From assembly GCA_937863225.1 (NCBI GenBank), contig CALMEI010000040.1, forward strand, positions 186,001 through 250,000: a DNA stretch of 64,000 nt, written 5' to 3'. Below the pieces are notes generated by a model. The model searched no databases. It had not been told where the DNA came from and saw nothing but the letters and a program-made list of their open reading frames with translations. This document shows positions 35,497 through 44,245 of this stretch, piece after piece. How positions within the stretch are numbered: the first letter of the stretch is position 1; every line of letters starts with the position of its first letter. The position numbers and the translations under genes were made by a program. This DNA comes from an uncultured Polaromonas sp. (lineage in GTDB: Bacteria > Pseudomonadota > Gammaproteobacteria > Burkholderiales > Burkholderiaceae_C).

Positions 35497-38215
35497 AAAT
35501 GGTCAACTGTCAACGCAGGCAAAGACCACATACCGAGCCGATTACGCACCACCCGCATACTGGATTGACAGCGTTGACTTGACATTTGATCTTGACCCGC
35601 AAAAAACACGCGTCTTGAACAAAATGCGCATCAGACGCAATGCCGATATGCCCGTGCAAGCCTTGAAGTTGGATGGCGATGAATTAACTTTGGCACGGGT
35701 ATTGGTCAACGGTCAGGGTTGCAGTTTCAAAATCGAAAATTCGAAGCTGGTGCTTGACAATTTACCAGATGCTTTTGAACTCGAAATTTTTACCACCTGC
35801 TGCCCTCAAAAGAACACCCAGTTAATGGGCTTGTATGTCAGTAACGATTCATTTTTCACACAATGTGAAGCTGAAGGGTTTAGACGCATCACTTATTTTC
35901 TGGACCGACCTGATGTGATGGCGGTCTTCACCGTCACTTTGCGTGCTGATCAATCTGCGTACCCTGTTTTACTGTCAAACGGTAATTTGGTCGAGCAAGG
36001 CTTGTTGGAAAACGGTCGCCATTTTGCCAAATGGCTGGACCCATTCAAAAAGCCCGCGTATTTGTTTGCACTGGTGGCAGGCCAATTTGTTTGTCGCGAA
36101 CAAACCATTACGTCACGTGCTGGCAACGAACATTTGCTGCAAGTCTATGTGCGACCTGGCGACTTGGAAAAAACAGAACATGCGATGAATTCACTGATGG
36201 CCAGTGTGGCGTGGGATGAAGCACGATTTGGTTTGAGCTTGGATTTAGAGCGTTTCATGATTGTTGCCACCAGTGACTTCAACATGGGCGCCATGGAAAA
36301 CAAAGGCTTGAATATTTTCAACACCAAGTTTGTTTTGGCCAGTCAAGTCAGTGCCACCGATGTTGATTTTTCCAACATCGAATCGGTGGTGGGGCATGAG
36401 TATTTTCATAATTGGACAGGCAACCGCATCACGTGTCGGGATTGGTTTCAACTCTCATTGAAAGAGGGATTGACCGTTTTCCGCGATCAAGAATTTTCTC
36501 AAGACATGGCCGGATCTGATTCTGCTCGAGCGGTGAAACGCATTGAAGACGTGCGTGCCCTGCGCGCAGCACAATTTGTTGAAGATGCTGGCACCATGTC
36601 ACACCCCGTGCGACCTGATAGTTATCTTGAAATCAGCAACTTTTATACCGCCACCATTTACGAAAAGGGTGCAGAGGTGGTGCGCATGATGCAAACACTC
36701 GTCAGCACGTCTGAGTCACCCAGCGGTCGCGATGGCTTTGCCAAAGGCATGAAGCTGTATTTTGAACGCTTTGATGGACAAGCTGTGACCTGCGACGATT
36801 TTGCACAATCCATCGCCGATGCCAACCCACATTCTGAGTTGACCAAGCATTTGAAGCAATTCAAACGCTGGTACAGCCAGTCGGGTACACCACGTGTAGA
36901 GGCAGCTGGCGACTACGACGAAAACAGTCACACCTACACTTTGACTTTCAAGCAGCACGTTAAAGTCGGTAATGAACCCTATGTCATACCCGTCACGCTG
37001 GGTTTGCTAGACCGCGATGGCCATGCGCTGCCTTTGCAACTTGAGACCGAAACAATTGGTGCGAACACCACATCAAGAACCTTGGTTTTAAATGAGTCGT
37101 CGCAAACATTCAAATTCATCAACATCCCTACACAAGCAGTGCCGTCACTGTTGCGTGGCTTCAGTGCACCAGTCATTCTGGATGTTGATTACACCCAAGT
37201 CGAACTTTTCATTCTGTTGTCAAAAGATACGGATGCCTTTAACCGTTGGGAAGCGGCACAACGTTTGGGGCTCAACATTGCTACACATATGATAGCTGTA
37301 CAGGCAAATAATATGCCGGCTACAGACCAATTTGGCACTGATAATCAACTGTTAACGATCTACATGCAAGCATTGCACAAAGTGTTGCGTGACCCCACTT
37401 TGGATGCCGCATTCAAAGATCTGGTGCTCACTTTGCCTTCAGAGTCGTACATTGCTGAACAATTGCAAGAAGTTGACCCGCAACACATCCACCATGTTCG
37501 TGAAGGATTGCGTGCACACATGGCCAAAGTATTGCATGCTGATTGGGAATGGGCGTATGAGACCTATCAACACAATGGTGCGTATAGTCCCGATGCACTT
37601 TCCAGTGGTCGCCGCGCTTTAACAGGCATGGCACTGTCACAACTGTGTTTAAACGCCAAAACAACAGGCGATTCCGTTTGGCCAAAAATCGCCTACCAAC
37701 GCTTCGAAAATGCAGGCAATATGACCGACCGTTTCAATGCATTGCAAGCATTGGTCAGCAGCAGTCACGAATTGGCAGACACTGCATTGGCTCAGTTCCA
37801 TGATTTATTTAAAAACGATGCACTGGTTATCGATAAATGGTTTGCACTGCAAGCCAGCCGACCCGATACAAATGGCGATGTCTTGCCCCAAGTTCGAAAA
37901 TTATTGAAACACACTGACTTCAATCTCAAAAACCCAAACCGTGCACGCAGTTTGATATTCAATTACTGTGTCAACAACCCAGCAGCATTCCACAGACAAG
38001 ATGGTGCGGGCTATGTGTTTTGGTGTGAACAAGTATTGGCGCTTGACAGTTTCAATCCACAAGTGGCAGCACGATTGGCGCGAGCTTTGGACCGTTGGAA
38101 AAAACTCAGCCAACCCTACAAAACAGCGGCAAAATCTTGCATTGAACGCGTCGCTGCCAAAAAGGATTTGAGCAACGACACACGTGAAGTCATCACACAT
38201 GCTTTGGTTGAATAG
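35483..38215 (+). CDS. pepN: aminopeptidase N (M1 family)
   Basis: Zinc metallopeptidase of 910 residues that removes N-terminal residues from peptides in the cytoplasm. The exopeptidase motif GAMEN is near residue 272 and the zinc site is HEYFH (His305, Glu306, His309) with Glu328 in LSLKEGLTVF. The C-terminal DUF3458-type domains complete the enteric PepN architecture. TTGGAG precedes the ATG. It overlaps the end of the HAD phosphatase gene. Confidence 0.96.
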   Translation: MSQPENGQLSTQAKTTYRADYAPPAYWIDSVDLTFDLDPQKTRVLNKMRIRRNADMPVQALKLDGDELTLARVLVNGQGCSFKIENSKLVLDNLPDAFELEIFTTCCPQKNTQLMGLYVSNDSFFTQCEAEGFRRITYFLDRPDVMAVFTVTLRADQSAYPVLLSNGNLVEQGLLENGRHFAKWLDPFKKPAYLFALVAGQFVCREQTITSRAGNEHLLQVYVRPGDLEKTEHAMNSLMASVAWDEARFGLSLDLERFMIVATSDFNMGAMENKGLNIFNTKFVLASQVSATDVDFSNIESVVGHEYFHNWTGNRITCRDWFQLSLKEGLTVFRDQEFSQDMAGSDSARAVKRIEDVRALRAAQFVEDAGTMSHPVRPDSYLEISNFYTATIYEKGAEVVRMMQTLVSTSESPSGRDGFAKGMKLYFERFDGQAVTCDDFAQSIADANPHSELTKHLKQFKRWYSQSGTPRVEAAGDYDENSHTYTLTFKQHVKVGNEPYVIPVTLGLLDRDGHALPLQLETETIGANTTSRTLVLNESSQTFKFINIPTQAVPSLLRGFSAPVILDVDYTQVELFILLSKDTDAFNRWEAAQRLGLNIATHMIAVQANNMPATDQFGTDNQLLTIYMQALHKVLRDPTLDAAFKDLVLTLPSESYIAEQLQEVDPQHIHHVREGLRAHMAKVLHADWEWAYETYQHNGAYSPDALSSGRRALTGMALSQLCLNAKTTGDSVWPKIAYQRFENAGNMTDRFNALQALVSSSHELADTALAQFHDLFKNDALVIDKWFALQASRPDTNGDVLPQVRKLLKHTDFNLKNPNRARSLIFNYCVNNPAAFHRQDGAGYVFWCEQVLALDSFNPQVAARLARALDRWKKLSQPYKTAAKSCIERVAAKKDLSNDTREVITHALVE

Positions 38216-38276
38216 GCCTGTGCACGACTACCTTCTATTTTTCACACTTTATTTACACGACTGAGCACGCAAAAGC

Positions 38277-40244
38277 ATGGCACTGATTACCTTGATAGAC
38301 GCACAACTCGCTTTTGGCCATGTTGCACTGTTAGACCACACCGATTTTTCTTTAGAACTGGGTGAGCGCGTGGGCATCATTGGTCGCAACGGCGCTGGCA
38401 AGTCGTCCATGCTCAAAATCATTGCGGGCTTAGAAAAAATTGACGATGGCACCTTGCAGTTGCAAAACAATTTGCGCATGGCTTATGTGTCACAAGAACC
38501 CGATTTAAATTTAGACGCTACGATTTTTGAAGCTGTCAAAGTGGGCATTGCCCCAGTCATCGCCCTGATGGACGAATACATGACGGGTTTGGGCGATTTG
38601 GATGCATTGCAAAGCCAAATTGAAGCGGTGGATGGTTGGAATTGGGAGCAGCGTGTGACCGAAACATTGCAACGCTTGCATTTGAACGGCGAGGCTTTGG
38701 TGGGAACACTTTCGGGTGGCAACAAAAAACGCGTGGCTTTGGCGCAAGGTTTGGTGTCGCAACCCGATGTGCTGTTGTTAGACGAGCCCACCAACCATTT
38801 GGATTTGGACTCCATTGAATGGCTGGAAGATTTGTTGATTGCTTTCAAAGGCAGTGTCATCACCATCACCCACGACCGCAGCTTTTTGAACCGCGTGGCG
38901 ACTCGAATCGTAGATTTGGATAGAGGTAAATTGCTTTCATACCTAGGTAACTTTGAACAGTATCTGCTACAAAAAGAAGAGCAATTGGCACAAGAAGCCG
39001 TTATCAACGCCAAGGCAGACAAATTGCTGGCTCAAGAAGAAGTGTGGATCCGCAAAGGTGTCGAAGCGAGACGCACACGTGCCACGGCACGCATCAACCG
39101 ATTGGGAGAATTGCGCGCCAACCGTGAAGCACGGCGCGATGTGGTAGGCAGCGTGAAAATGGATGTAGCCAGTGCCCAAAGCAGTGGCAAAATTGTGGCG
39201 GAATTGGAAAACGTCAGCAAATCATTCAACACATTGGACGCAGACGGCAATGTGACTGGCACCAAAACAGTGGTCAAAAACTTCACTGGCACAATTTTGC
39301 GCGGTGACAAAATTGGTTTGCTCGGTCCGAACGGAGCCGGCAAAACCACTTTATTGAAACTGATATTGGGTGATTTAAAGCCAGACAGCGGAACAGTTAA
39401 ACAAGGTACCAAACTGGATGTGGCTTACTTTGACCAGATGCGCAACAACCTGGATTTAGACGCAACACTGGAAGACTTCATCAGCCCAGGCAGCGAATGG
39501 ATTGAAATTGGCAACCAAAGAAAGCATGTGAAAAGCTACTTGAGTGATTTTTTATTCAGTCCTGCACGCGCCAATTCACCCGTGCGCAGTTTAAGCGGTG
39601 GCGAACGCAACCGTTTACTTTTGGCACGTTTGTACGCACGCCCAGCCAATGTGTTGGTGCTGGATGAACCGACCAACGATTTGGACATTGACACTTTAGA
39701 ATTGTTAGAAGAACTGCTACAAAACTTTGAGGGAACCGTGTTTTTAGTCAGCCATGACCGTACCTTTTTAGACAACGTTGTCACCAGCACCATTGCGTTT
39801 GAGGGTGATGGGCATTGGCGCGAATACGAAGGGGGCGTGCAAGATTGGTTGGTACAAAGCAAGCGCGCCAAGGAAATTGCTGCAAATAGCAGTAAAAAAC
39901 GGCCTGATTCAGCGTATTCATTGCCTAAAACGCTATCAAATCAGGAGCACTCTGCACAAATCAATGCCAACAATGCACCTGCCAATCACAACAATTCCTC
40001 CACTGGCGCACTCAAAAATCTCGCAAAAACACGAAAATTGAGCTTCAAAGAAAAACGCGACCTAGAGGAGCTACCAGCCAAAATCGAAGCTCTGGAAGCA
40101 GAACAAAGCACCATTCGCACCCAATTGGCTGACGGTAAATTGTTCAGCACCGACAATGCCAAAGCACTTGAATTGACACAACGCGATGCCGAAATTGATG
40201 ATTTGTTGCTGGCAGCCATGGAACGCTGGGAGGCCTTGAGTTAA
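38277..40244 (+). CDS. uup: ABC-F ATPase Uup
   Basis: A soluble ABC-F protein of 655 residues with two ATP-binding domains. The first Walker A is GRNGAGKSS at 36-44, signature LSGGNKKR and Walker B LLLDEPTNHLDL. The linker motif EEVWIRKGVEARRTR is Uup-like. The second domain has GPNGAGKTT, LSGGERNR and LVLDEPTNDLD. A C-terminal coiled coil (about 585-655) follows, DNA-binding in known Uup. The stretch between the second ABC domain and the coiled coil (codons about 542-557) is encoded by a degenerate copy of the dispersed repeat at 39901. The stop overlaps the next ATG (TAATG). Confidence 0.93.
   Translation: MALITLIDAQLAFGHVALLDHTDFSLELGERVGIIGRNGAGKSSMLKIIAGLEKIDDGTLQLQNNLRMAYVSQEPDLNLDATIFEAVKVGIAPVIALMDEYMTGLGDLDALQSQIEAVDGWNWEQRVTETLQRLHLNGEALVGTLSGGNKKRVALAQGLVSQPDVLLLDEPTNHLDLDSIEWLEDLLIAFKGSVITITHDRSFLNRVATRIVDLDRGKLLSYLGNFEQYLLQKEEQLAQEAVINAKADKLLAQEEVWIRKGVEARRTRATARINRLGELRANREARRDVVGSVKMDVASAQSSGKIVAELENVSKSFNTLDADGNVTGTKTVVKNFTGTILRGDKIGLLGPNGAGKTTLLKLILGDLKPDSGTVKQGTKLDVAYFDQMRNNLDLDATLEDFISPGSEWIEIGNQRKHVKSYLSDFLFSPARANSPVRSLSGGERNRLLLARLYARPANVLVLDEPTNDLDIDTLELLEELLQNFEGTVFLVSHDRTFLDNVVTSTIAFEGDGHWREYEGGVQDWLVQSKRAKEIAANSSKKRPDSAYSLPKTLSNQEHSAQINANNAPANHNNSSTGALKNLAKTRKLSFKEKRDLEELPAKIEALEAEQSTIRTQLADGKLFSTDNAKALELTQRDAEIDDLLLAAMERWEALS
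39901..39948 (-). repeat. degenerate dispersed-repeat copy inside uup
   Basis: GGCCT, six bases, GCGTATT, one base, ATTGCCTA, four bases, GCTAT, one base, AAAT: this order and spacing closely matches copy 4 at 23803-23842, whose second gap is one base longer. The hairpin arm on the far side is lost. It adds a polar stretch to the linker before the Uup coiled coil without breaking the frame. Confidence 0.6.
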
Positions 40245-41353
40245 TGACAAATATCAATTCCACCGACGCAGTTGCAAGCATCTTCAGCATCCTTTTGGGC
40301 AGGCCGATTGATGCGGATACGCATGCCAAGTGGTCATCGCGTTTAAATCTTTCGGAAGCTCGTCTATTTGACTTGATGGATTCAATCATGTTGTCCCGTG
40401 AATTCATGGTAGAACAAGATTCCATCAGCCGACCCGAACGCCTACGTCGTTTGTACGCATTACTCAAAGCCTGCGTGAATGCGAATAAAAACGACAAACT
40501 CTCACCCATTGAACAAACCCAAATCATGTACCGAATGGTGTTCAATCGTTCCATCGATGACTTTGGTATGCAAGTCATACAAGCACGCATACAAGCTGGC
40601 ACATTTTCAAAACTAGGCTTGTTGCTGCGTATGCTCAAATCACCAGAATTTCGTCAGCCCTATCGTCGCATCAAGCCCATTCAGCGCTTGCACACAGCAC
40701 GTTCGGAGTGGGTCAAGCAATTACCGCCAGCAAACCGTGTGCTGGATATTGGAGGCAGCAGTCCCACTGTGCCAGAAGGCGCGTTAATTGAGCTGGGTTA
40801 CCCGCACAAACCGAAAGAATTGATCATTTTTGATAAACCGCCTGAACAACAATACTGGGGCGCACCCAATTATTCGCAAGGAGAAAAGCGTGTTTTCTCT
40901 TGGGGAACTGTGCAGTACATGCATGGTTATGCAGAGGATATTTTTGGTAATCAAGATTTAGCAACGCAATCATTTGACATGATTTTTATGGGGCAAATGG
41001 TTGAACATATTCATGTAGACAAATTACCAGCTCTTCTAAATTGGATTCACGAACATTTAAACCCGGGTGGCCATTTCTACTGTGACACGCCAAATCGCCT
41101 CATTACCAAATACGAAACAGGGGAAGACAGTTACATCGATCCCGATCACAAAAAAGAATACACGCCGACTGAGCTCATCACAATTTTCAATCAAGCGGGC
41201 TTTCTGGAGGTAACAAGCAAAGGCATATTAGAAATGCCCAATGTTCAAGCAACACACAAATTAGATGTCAGCGACTACTACGATGGGCAGCTGTTATGCG
41301 ACCATGCACAAAGCGCTTATTGCTTTGCCGTGTTAGGCAAGCGGGCTACTTAA
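40244..41353 (+). CDS. two-domain protein: DUF4214-like N-terminus and SAM-dependent methyltransferase
   Basis: The 369 residues fall into two parts. Residues about 8-140 contain two short repeats (ILLGRPIDADTHAKW and MYRMVFNRSIDDFGMQ) resembling DUF4214, a domain found in secreted and glycan-related proteins. From about 150 there is a class I methyltransferase with motif I VLDIGGSSP, DMIFMGQMVEHI and LNPGGHFYCDTPN. The substrate is unknown; the neighbouring acyltransferases suggest a surface sugar. Its ATG overlaps the uup stop by one base, tying its expression to uup. Confidence 0.78.
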   Translation: MTNINSTDAVASIFSILLGRPIDADTHAKWSSRLNLSEARLFDLMDSIMLSREFMVEQDSISRPERLRRLYALLKACVNANKNDKLSPIEQTQIMYRMVFNRSIDDFGMQVIQARIQAGTFSKLGLLLRMLKSPEFRQPYRRIKPIQRLHTARSEWVKQLPPANRVLDIGGSSPTVPEGALIELGYPHKPKELIIFDKPPEQQYWGAPNYSQGEKRVFSWGTVQYMHGYAEDIFGNQDLATQSFDMIFMGQMVEHIHVDKLPALLNWIHEHLNPGGHFYCDTPNRLITKYETGEDSYIDPDHKKEYTPTELITIFNQAGFLEVTSKGILEMPNVQATHKLDVSDYYDGQLLCDHAQSAYCFAVLGKRAT

Positions 41354-41381
41354 AGGTGCGCGAGCTTCGCAATTTGTAACC

Positions 41382-43334
41382 ATGAATCACCCCAAATACC
41401 GACCCGATATCGATGGTTTACGTGCCATAGCCGTATTAAGCGTGCTGGGGTTTCATGCGTTCCCGGCGCAATTCAAAGCCGGATTCATTGGCGTTGATAT
41501 TTTTTTTGTGATTTCTGGTTTTTTAATCAGCAGCATCATTTTTGAAAACCTAAACCGTGGGAGTTTCAGTTTTTTAGAGTTTTATGGCCGCCGCATCAAA
41601 CGCATTTTCCCTGCTTTGATCTTGGTGCTGTTGGCCAGTTTTACAGTGGCATGGTTTGCCCTCTTTGCTGATGAATTTGAGCAACTGGGTAAGCACATGG
41701 CAGCTGGTGCGGCCTTTGTTTCTAATTTTGCGCTGTGGCAAGAGGCCGGCTATTTCGACAATGCGGCAGAAACGAAACCATTGTTACACCTGTGGTCACT
41801 GGCGATTGAAGAACAGTTTTATATTTTTTGGCCCTTGCTGGTGTGGGCGACATGGAAGCGCAAATGGTTGTTCATCACGACATTGATCACCTTGCTTCTG
41901 GTGTCGTTTGGGGTCAGCACTTTGATGGTCCGTGTCGACCGTGCTGCTGCTTTTTTCTTTCCAGGTTCCCGCATTTGGGAATTGTTAATCGGCGTTGTGT
42001 TGGCGTACTTGACAACACAAGTCGAAAATTTAACGCACCACAAATTTCAACTTAACCATACCCATAGACAAGTGTTGTCAACATTGGGCGCATTGTTGCT
42101 GGCTTTTGCTTTTTATCGCATCGATAAAAGTCGACCTTATCCGGGTTCGTGGGCTTTATTCCCTGTACTCGGTACCTTTTGCTTGATGGCAGCTGGTCCT
42201 CGAGCTTGGTTTAACCAGCATGTGTTGGCGAATCGCGCCTTAGTTGGCATCGGTTTAATCAGCTACCCACTGTATTTATGGCATTGGCCACTTTTGACGT
42301 TTGCACGTATCGTCGAAAGTGAAACCCCTGCCGTCCAGTTTCGAATCGCTGCGCTATTACTCAGCGCCGTTTTGGCATGGTTAACATATCGTTTTCTTGA
42401 AAAACCCATACGATCAGGCAACCATCAGCGCATCACAATTACCACACTTTGTATCGCGATAGCTGTATTGGGAACCGCGGGCTTCGTCACTTACAAACAA
42501 AAAGGTTTTCCAGAACGCGCTGCTGCACAAACCAGCAGCATCAACACATGGGACAATTTAACGTTTGCCCAATCATGCAAATTTTTAACACAATCTAAAG
42601 AACAAGATGATTGGTGCAATCAAGGGAATGCCCCAACTAAAGCACCCACGCATGTGTTGTTGGGTGACAGTGTTGGAAATGGATTTGCGCCAATGCTGCA
42701 TGCGTATGCAACAGCACAAAACACTGGGACTGAACCTGAATTTGTATTCAAGCAATTTGGACGTGGCGCTTGCCCAATGCTATTAGGTATTGGCCCCGCA
42801 CACTGCAAAGAACTGACACAGGCCGCAAAATCATACATTGAACACAACAACAGCATCCATACGGTCTTGCTGGCCGCCAATTGGACACTTTATTTTCATG
42901 GGAATGAATGGTATGGACATTCCAAGATTGACGCACAAGAATTTCAGAATGCTTTTTCCAATACTGTAAAACATTACCAAAGCTTGGGAAAACGAGTTAT
43001 TGTGATACTGGCGCCGCCCATTGGCGCCAACCCACGCGCTTGTGTTGTGCGACCTATGCGTTTGAGTGCAGAAAATAACTGCAGCTTGCAATTACAAGAT
43101 GTCCTAAACAATTCACGTGATTACAAGAAACCATTTGTGGCTTTACTGGCAGCGCTGCATATTGATTATTTTGATCCAGAGCGGTACCTGTGTGATACAG
43201 CCACTTGCAAAGTCACAGACGGACCTCGTATTTTGTACTTGGATCATGAACACTTTAGTGAATTTGGTGGACCGTATATAGCCAATCAAGCTAGCAAAGA
43301 ATTGCGGCAAATTCTTAACCCGGTCTTAAATTAG
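41382..43334 (+). CDS. AT3-SGNH O-acyltransferase (OafA type), paralogue A
   Basis: A 650-residue inner-membrane acyltransferase. The N-terminal acyltransferase_3 domain (about 1-350) starts YRPDIDGLRAIAVL and has the RIKRIFPAL and LLHLWSLAIEEQFYIFWPLL motifs and about ten membrane segments. A periplasmic SGNH domain has the GDS nucleophile motif at 428-430 and a DHEHFSEFGG catalytic Asp-His block near the C-terminus. Such enzymes O-acetylate or otherwise acylate O-antigen and other surface glycans. It is clearly related to the genes at 44246 and 60398 but lacks their identical block. Confidence 0.9.
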   Translation: MNHPKYRPDIDGLRAIAVLSVLGFHAFPAQFKAGFIGVDIFFVISGFLISSIIFENLNRGSFSFLEFYGRRIKRIFPALILVLLASFTVAWFALFADEFEQLGKHMAAGAAFVSNFALWQEAGYFDNAAETKPLLHLWSLAIEEQFYIFWPLLVWATWKRKWLFITTLITLLLVSFGVSTLMVRVDRAAAFFFPGSRIWELLIGVVLAYLTTQVENLTHHKFQLNHTHRQVLSTLGALLLAFAFYRIDKSRPYPGSWALFPVLGTFCLMAAGPRAWFNQHVLANRALVGIGLISYPLYLWHWPLLTFARIVESETPAVQFRIAALLLSAVLAWLTYRFLEKPIRSGNHQRITITTLCIAIAVLGTAGFVTYKQKGFPERAAAQTSSINTWDNLTFAQSCKFLTQSKEQDDWCNQGNAPTKAPTHVLLGDSVGNGFAPMLHAYATAQNTGTEPEFVFKQFGRGACPMLLGIGPAHCKELTQAAKSYIEHNNSIHTVLLAANWTLYFHGNEWYGHSKIDAQEFQNAFSNTVKHYQSLGKRVIVILAPPIGANPRACVVRPMRLSAENNCSLQLQDVLNNSRDYKKPFVALLAALHIDYFDPERYLCDTATCKVTDGPRILYLDHEHFSEFGGPYIANQASKELRQILNPVLN

Positions 43335-43430
43335 CCAGATAAAGTAGATAAAGCACACTTAAAAACGTAAAGTTACAAAATAATTTAACTTTTTTGGGAA
43401 TTTATCTGTCAAAATCGCACCCAAGCAGAC

Positions 43431-43472
43431 TGTTGTAACTTAAAGAATCTGCACTAACTGGTTGTTACAACA
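43431..43472. promoter_or_regulatory. 9-bp inverted repeat before lipoprotein gene
   Basis: TGTTGTAAC (43431-43439) and GTTACAACA (43464-43472) form a perfect inverted repeat with a 24-base spacer. It ends about 20 bases before the lipoprotein start and just before its AAAGGGAAAT ribosome binding site. A further GTTACAA lies near 43372. It could be an operator or an mRNA hairpin. Confidence 0.6.
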
Positions 43473-43493
43473 CATTTTATAAAGGGAAATACC

Positions 43494-44120
43494 ATGGCAT
43501 GGCTTAAAAAATTTAACGATGCATTCACCTGGCGACCGGCGTCAGCGTTGGCAGCAGTTGCATTGGCATCAGCAACCTTGGTTGGTTGCAATGTGGGCAA
43601 GACAGATACGGTGACGACGGATACCACAACCACAACGACTACGGGTACAACATCAGGTACAACGACTGCTGGCGCAAGTGGCTACAAAGGTGGTTGTTTT
43701 GGAAGGTTTGAGGGCGGCTACAACATGCCCGATCATGAGAGACGCATTGCGCAACGTAATCAGTCACTGAAAGACCGCGGCATTCAAGTGACTGGCAATG
43801 ACGACATCGACAATGCGAACGCGGGTGGTGGACCACCAGATGGTGGTATTTGGTTAGCCGGCAGCATGTGGTTTGAAACTGATGCAAATTGCCGTGTTGT
43901 CGCTGGTCAAACTCTTATCTTTTTTGCATACGAATACAACATTGGCGGCACAGTCAATAAAGACGGAACATTTGACTTGGTCTGGTACGGGCAAGGTTCT
44001 GAAGGCCAGTTAGAAGGACGTATTGAAGCCAATGGTACCCTCTCAGGCCTATTCCATCACCCAGCCCCTGATACCTATGTGGTTGGTGATGTTTGGGGAA
44101 CCTTTACAGCCAGTAAATAA
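43494..44120 (+). CDS. Thr-rich predicted lipoprotein, function unknown
   Basis: A 208-residue protein with an n-region KKF, a hydrophobic stretch and lipobox LVGC (Cys32). Residues about 37-60 are almost entirely Thr and Gly, encoded by runs of AC-rich codons, probably a flexible linker and a possible site of replication slippage. The rest contains CFGRFEGGYNMPDHERRI and two later Trp-rich strands suggesting a small beta domain (GTFDLVWYGQGSEGQLEGRI, GTLSGLFHHP, VWGTFTASK). I do not recognise a family. GGGAAAT precedes the ATG. It lies between two acyltransferase genes. Confidence 0.75.
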   Translation: MAWLKKFNDAFTWRPASALAAVALASATLVGCNVGKTDTVTTDTTTTTTTGTTSGTTTAGASGYKGGCFGRFEGGYNMPDHERRIAQRNQSLKDRGIQVTGNDDIDNANAGGGPPDGGIWLAGSMWFETDANCRVVAGQTLIFFAYEYNIGGTVNKDGTFDLVWYGQGSEGQLEGRIEANGTLSGLFHHPAPDTYVVGDVWGTFTASK

Positions 44121-44139
44121 TCGTGCGATTGAACAGAAA

Positions 44140-44215
44140 GTAACGTACTTTTAGTACGTATACTTCGAAAGGTCTGAACAGCTCACTTACGTGGGTTATT
44201 CAGGCCTTTATTCAT
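44140..44215 (+). terminator. paired hairpins after lipoprotein gene, probable terminator
   Basis: ACGTAC-TTTTA-GTACGT forms a short palindrome near 44144-44160. It is followed by AAAGGTCTGAA (44168-44178) and TTCAGGCCTTT (44199-44209), which pair over 11 bp with one wobble. A weak T-rich tail follows. The structure separates the lipoprotein gene from acyltransferase paralogue B. Confidence 0.6.
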
Positions 44216-44245
44216 TTCAGAACACATTATTCGTTACACAATATC

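Noticed and set aside
43596..43680. Possible CRISPR-like or satellite repeat in the AC-rich tract
   Set aside because: It is a short low-complexity Thr/Gly codon run inside a lipoprotein gene, without spaced repeats.
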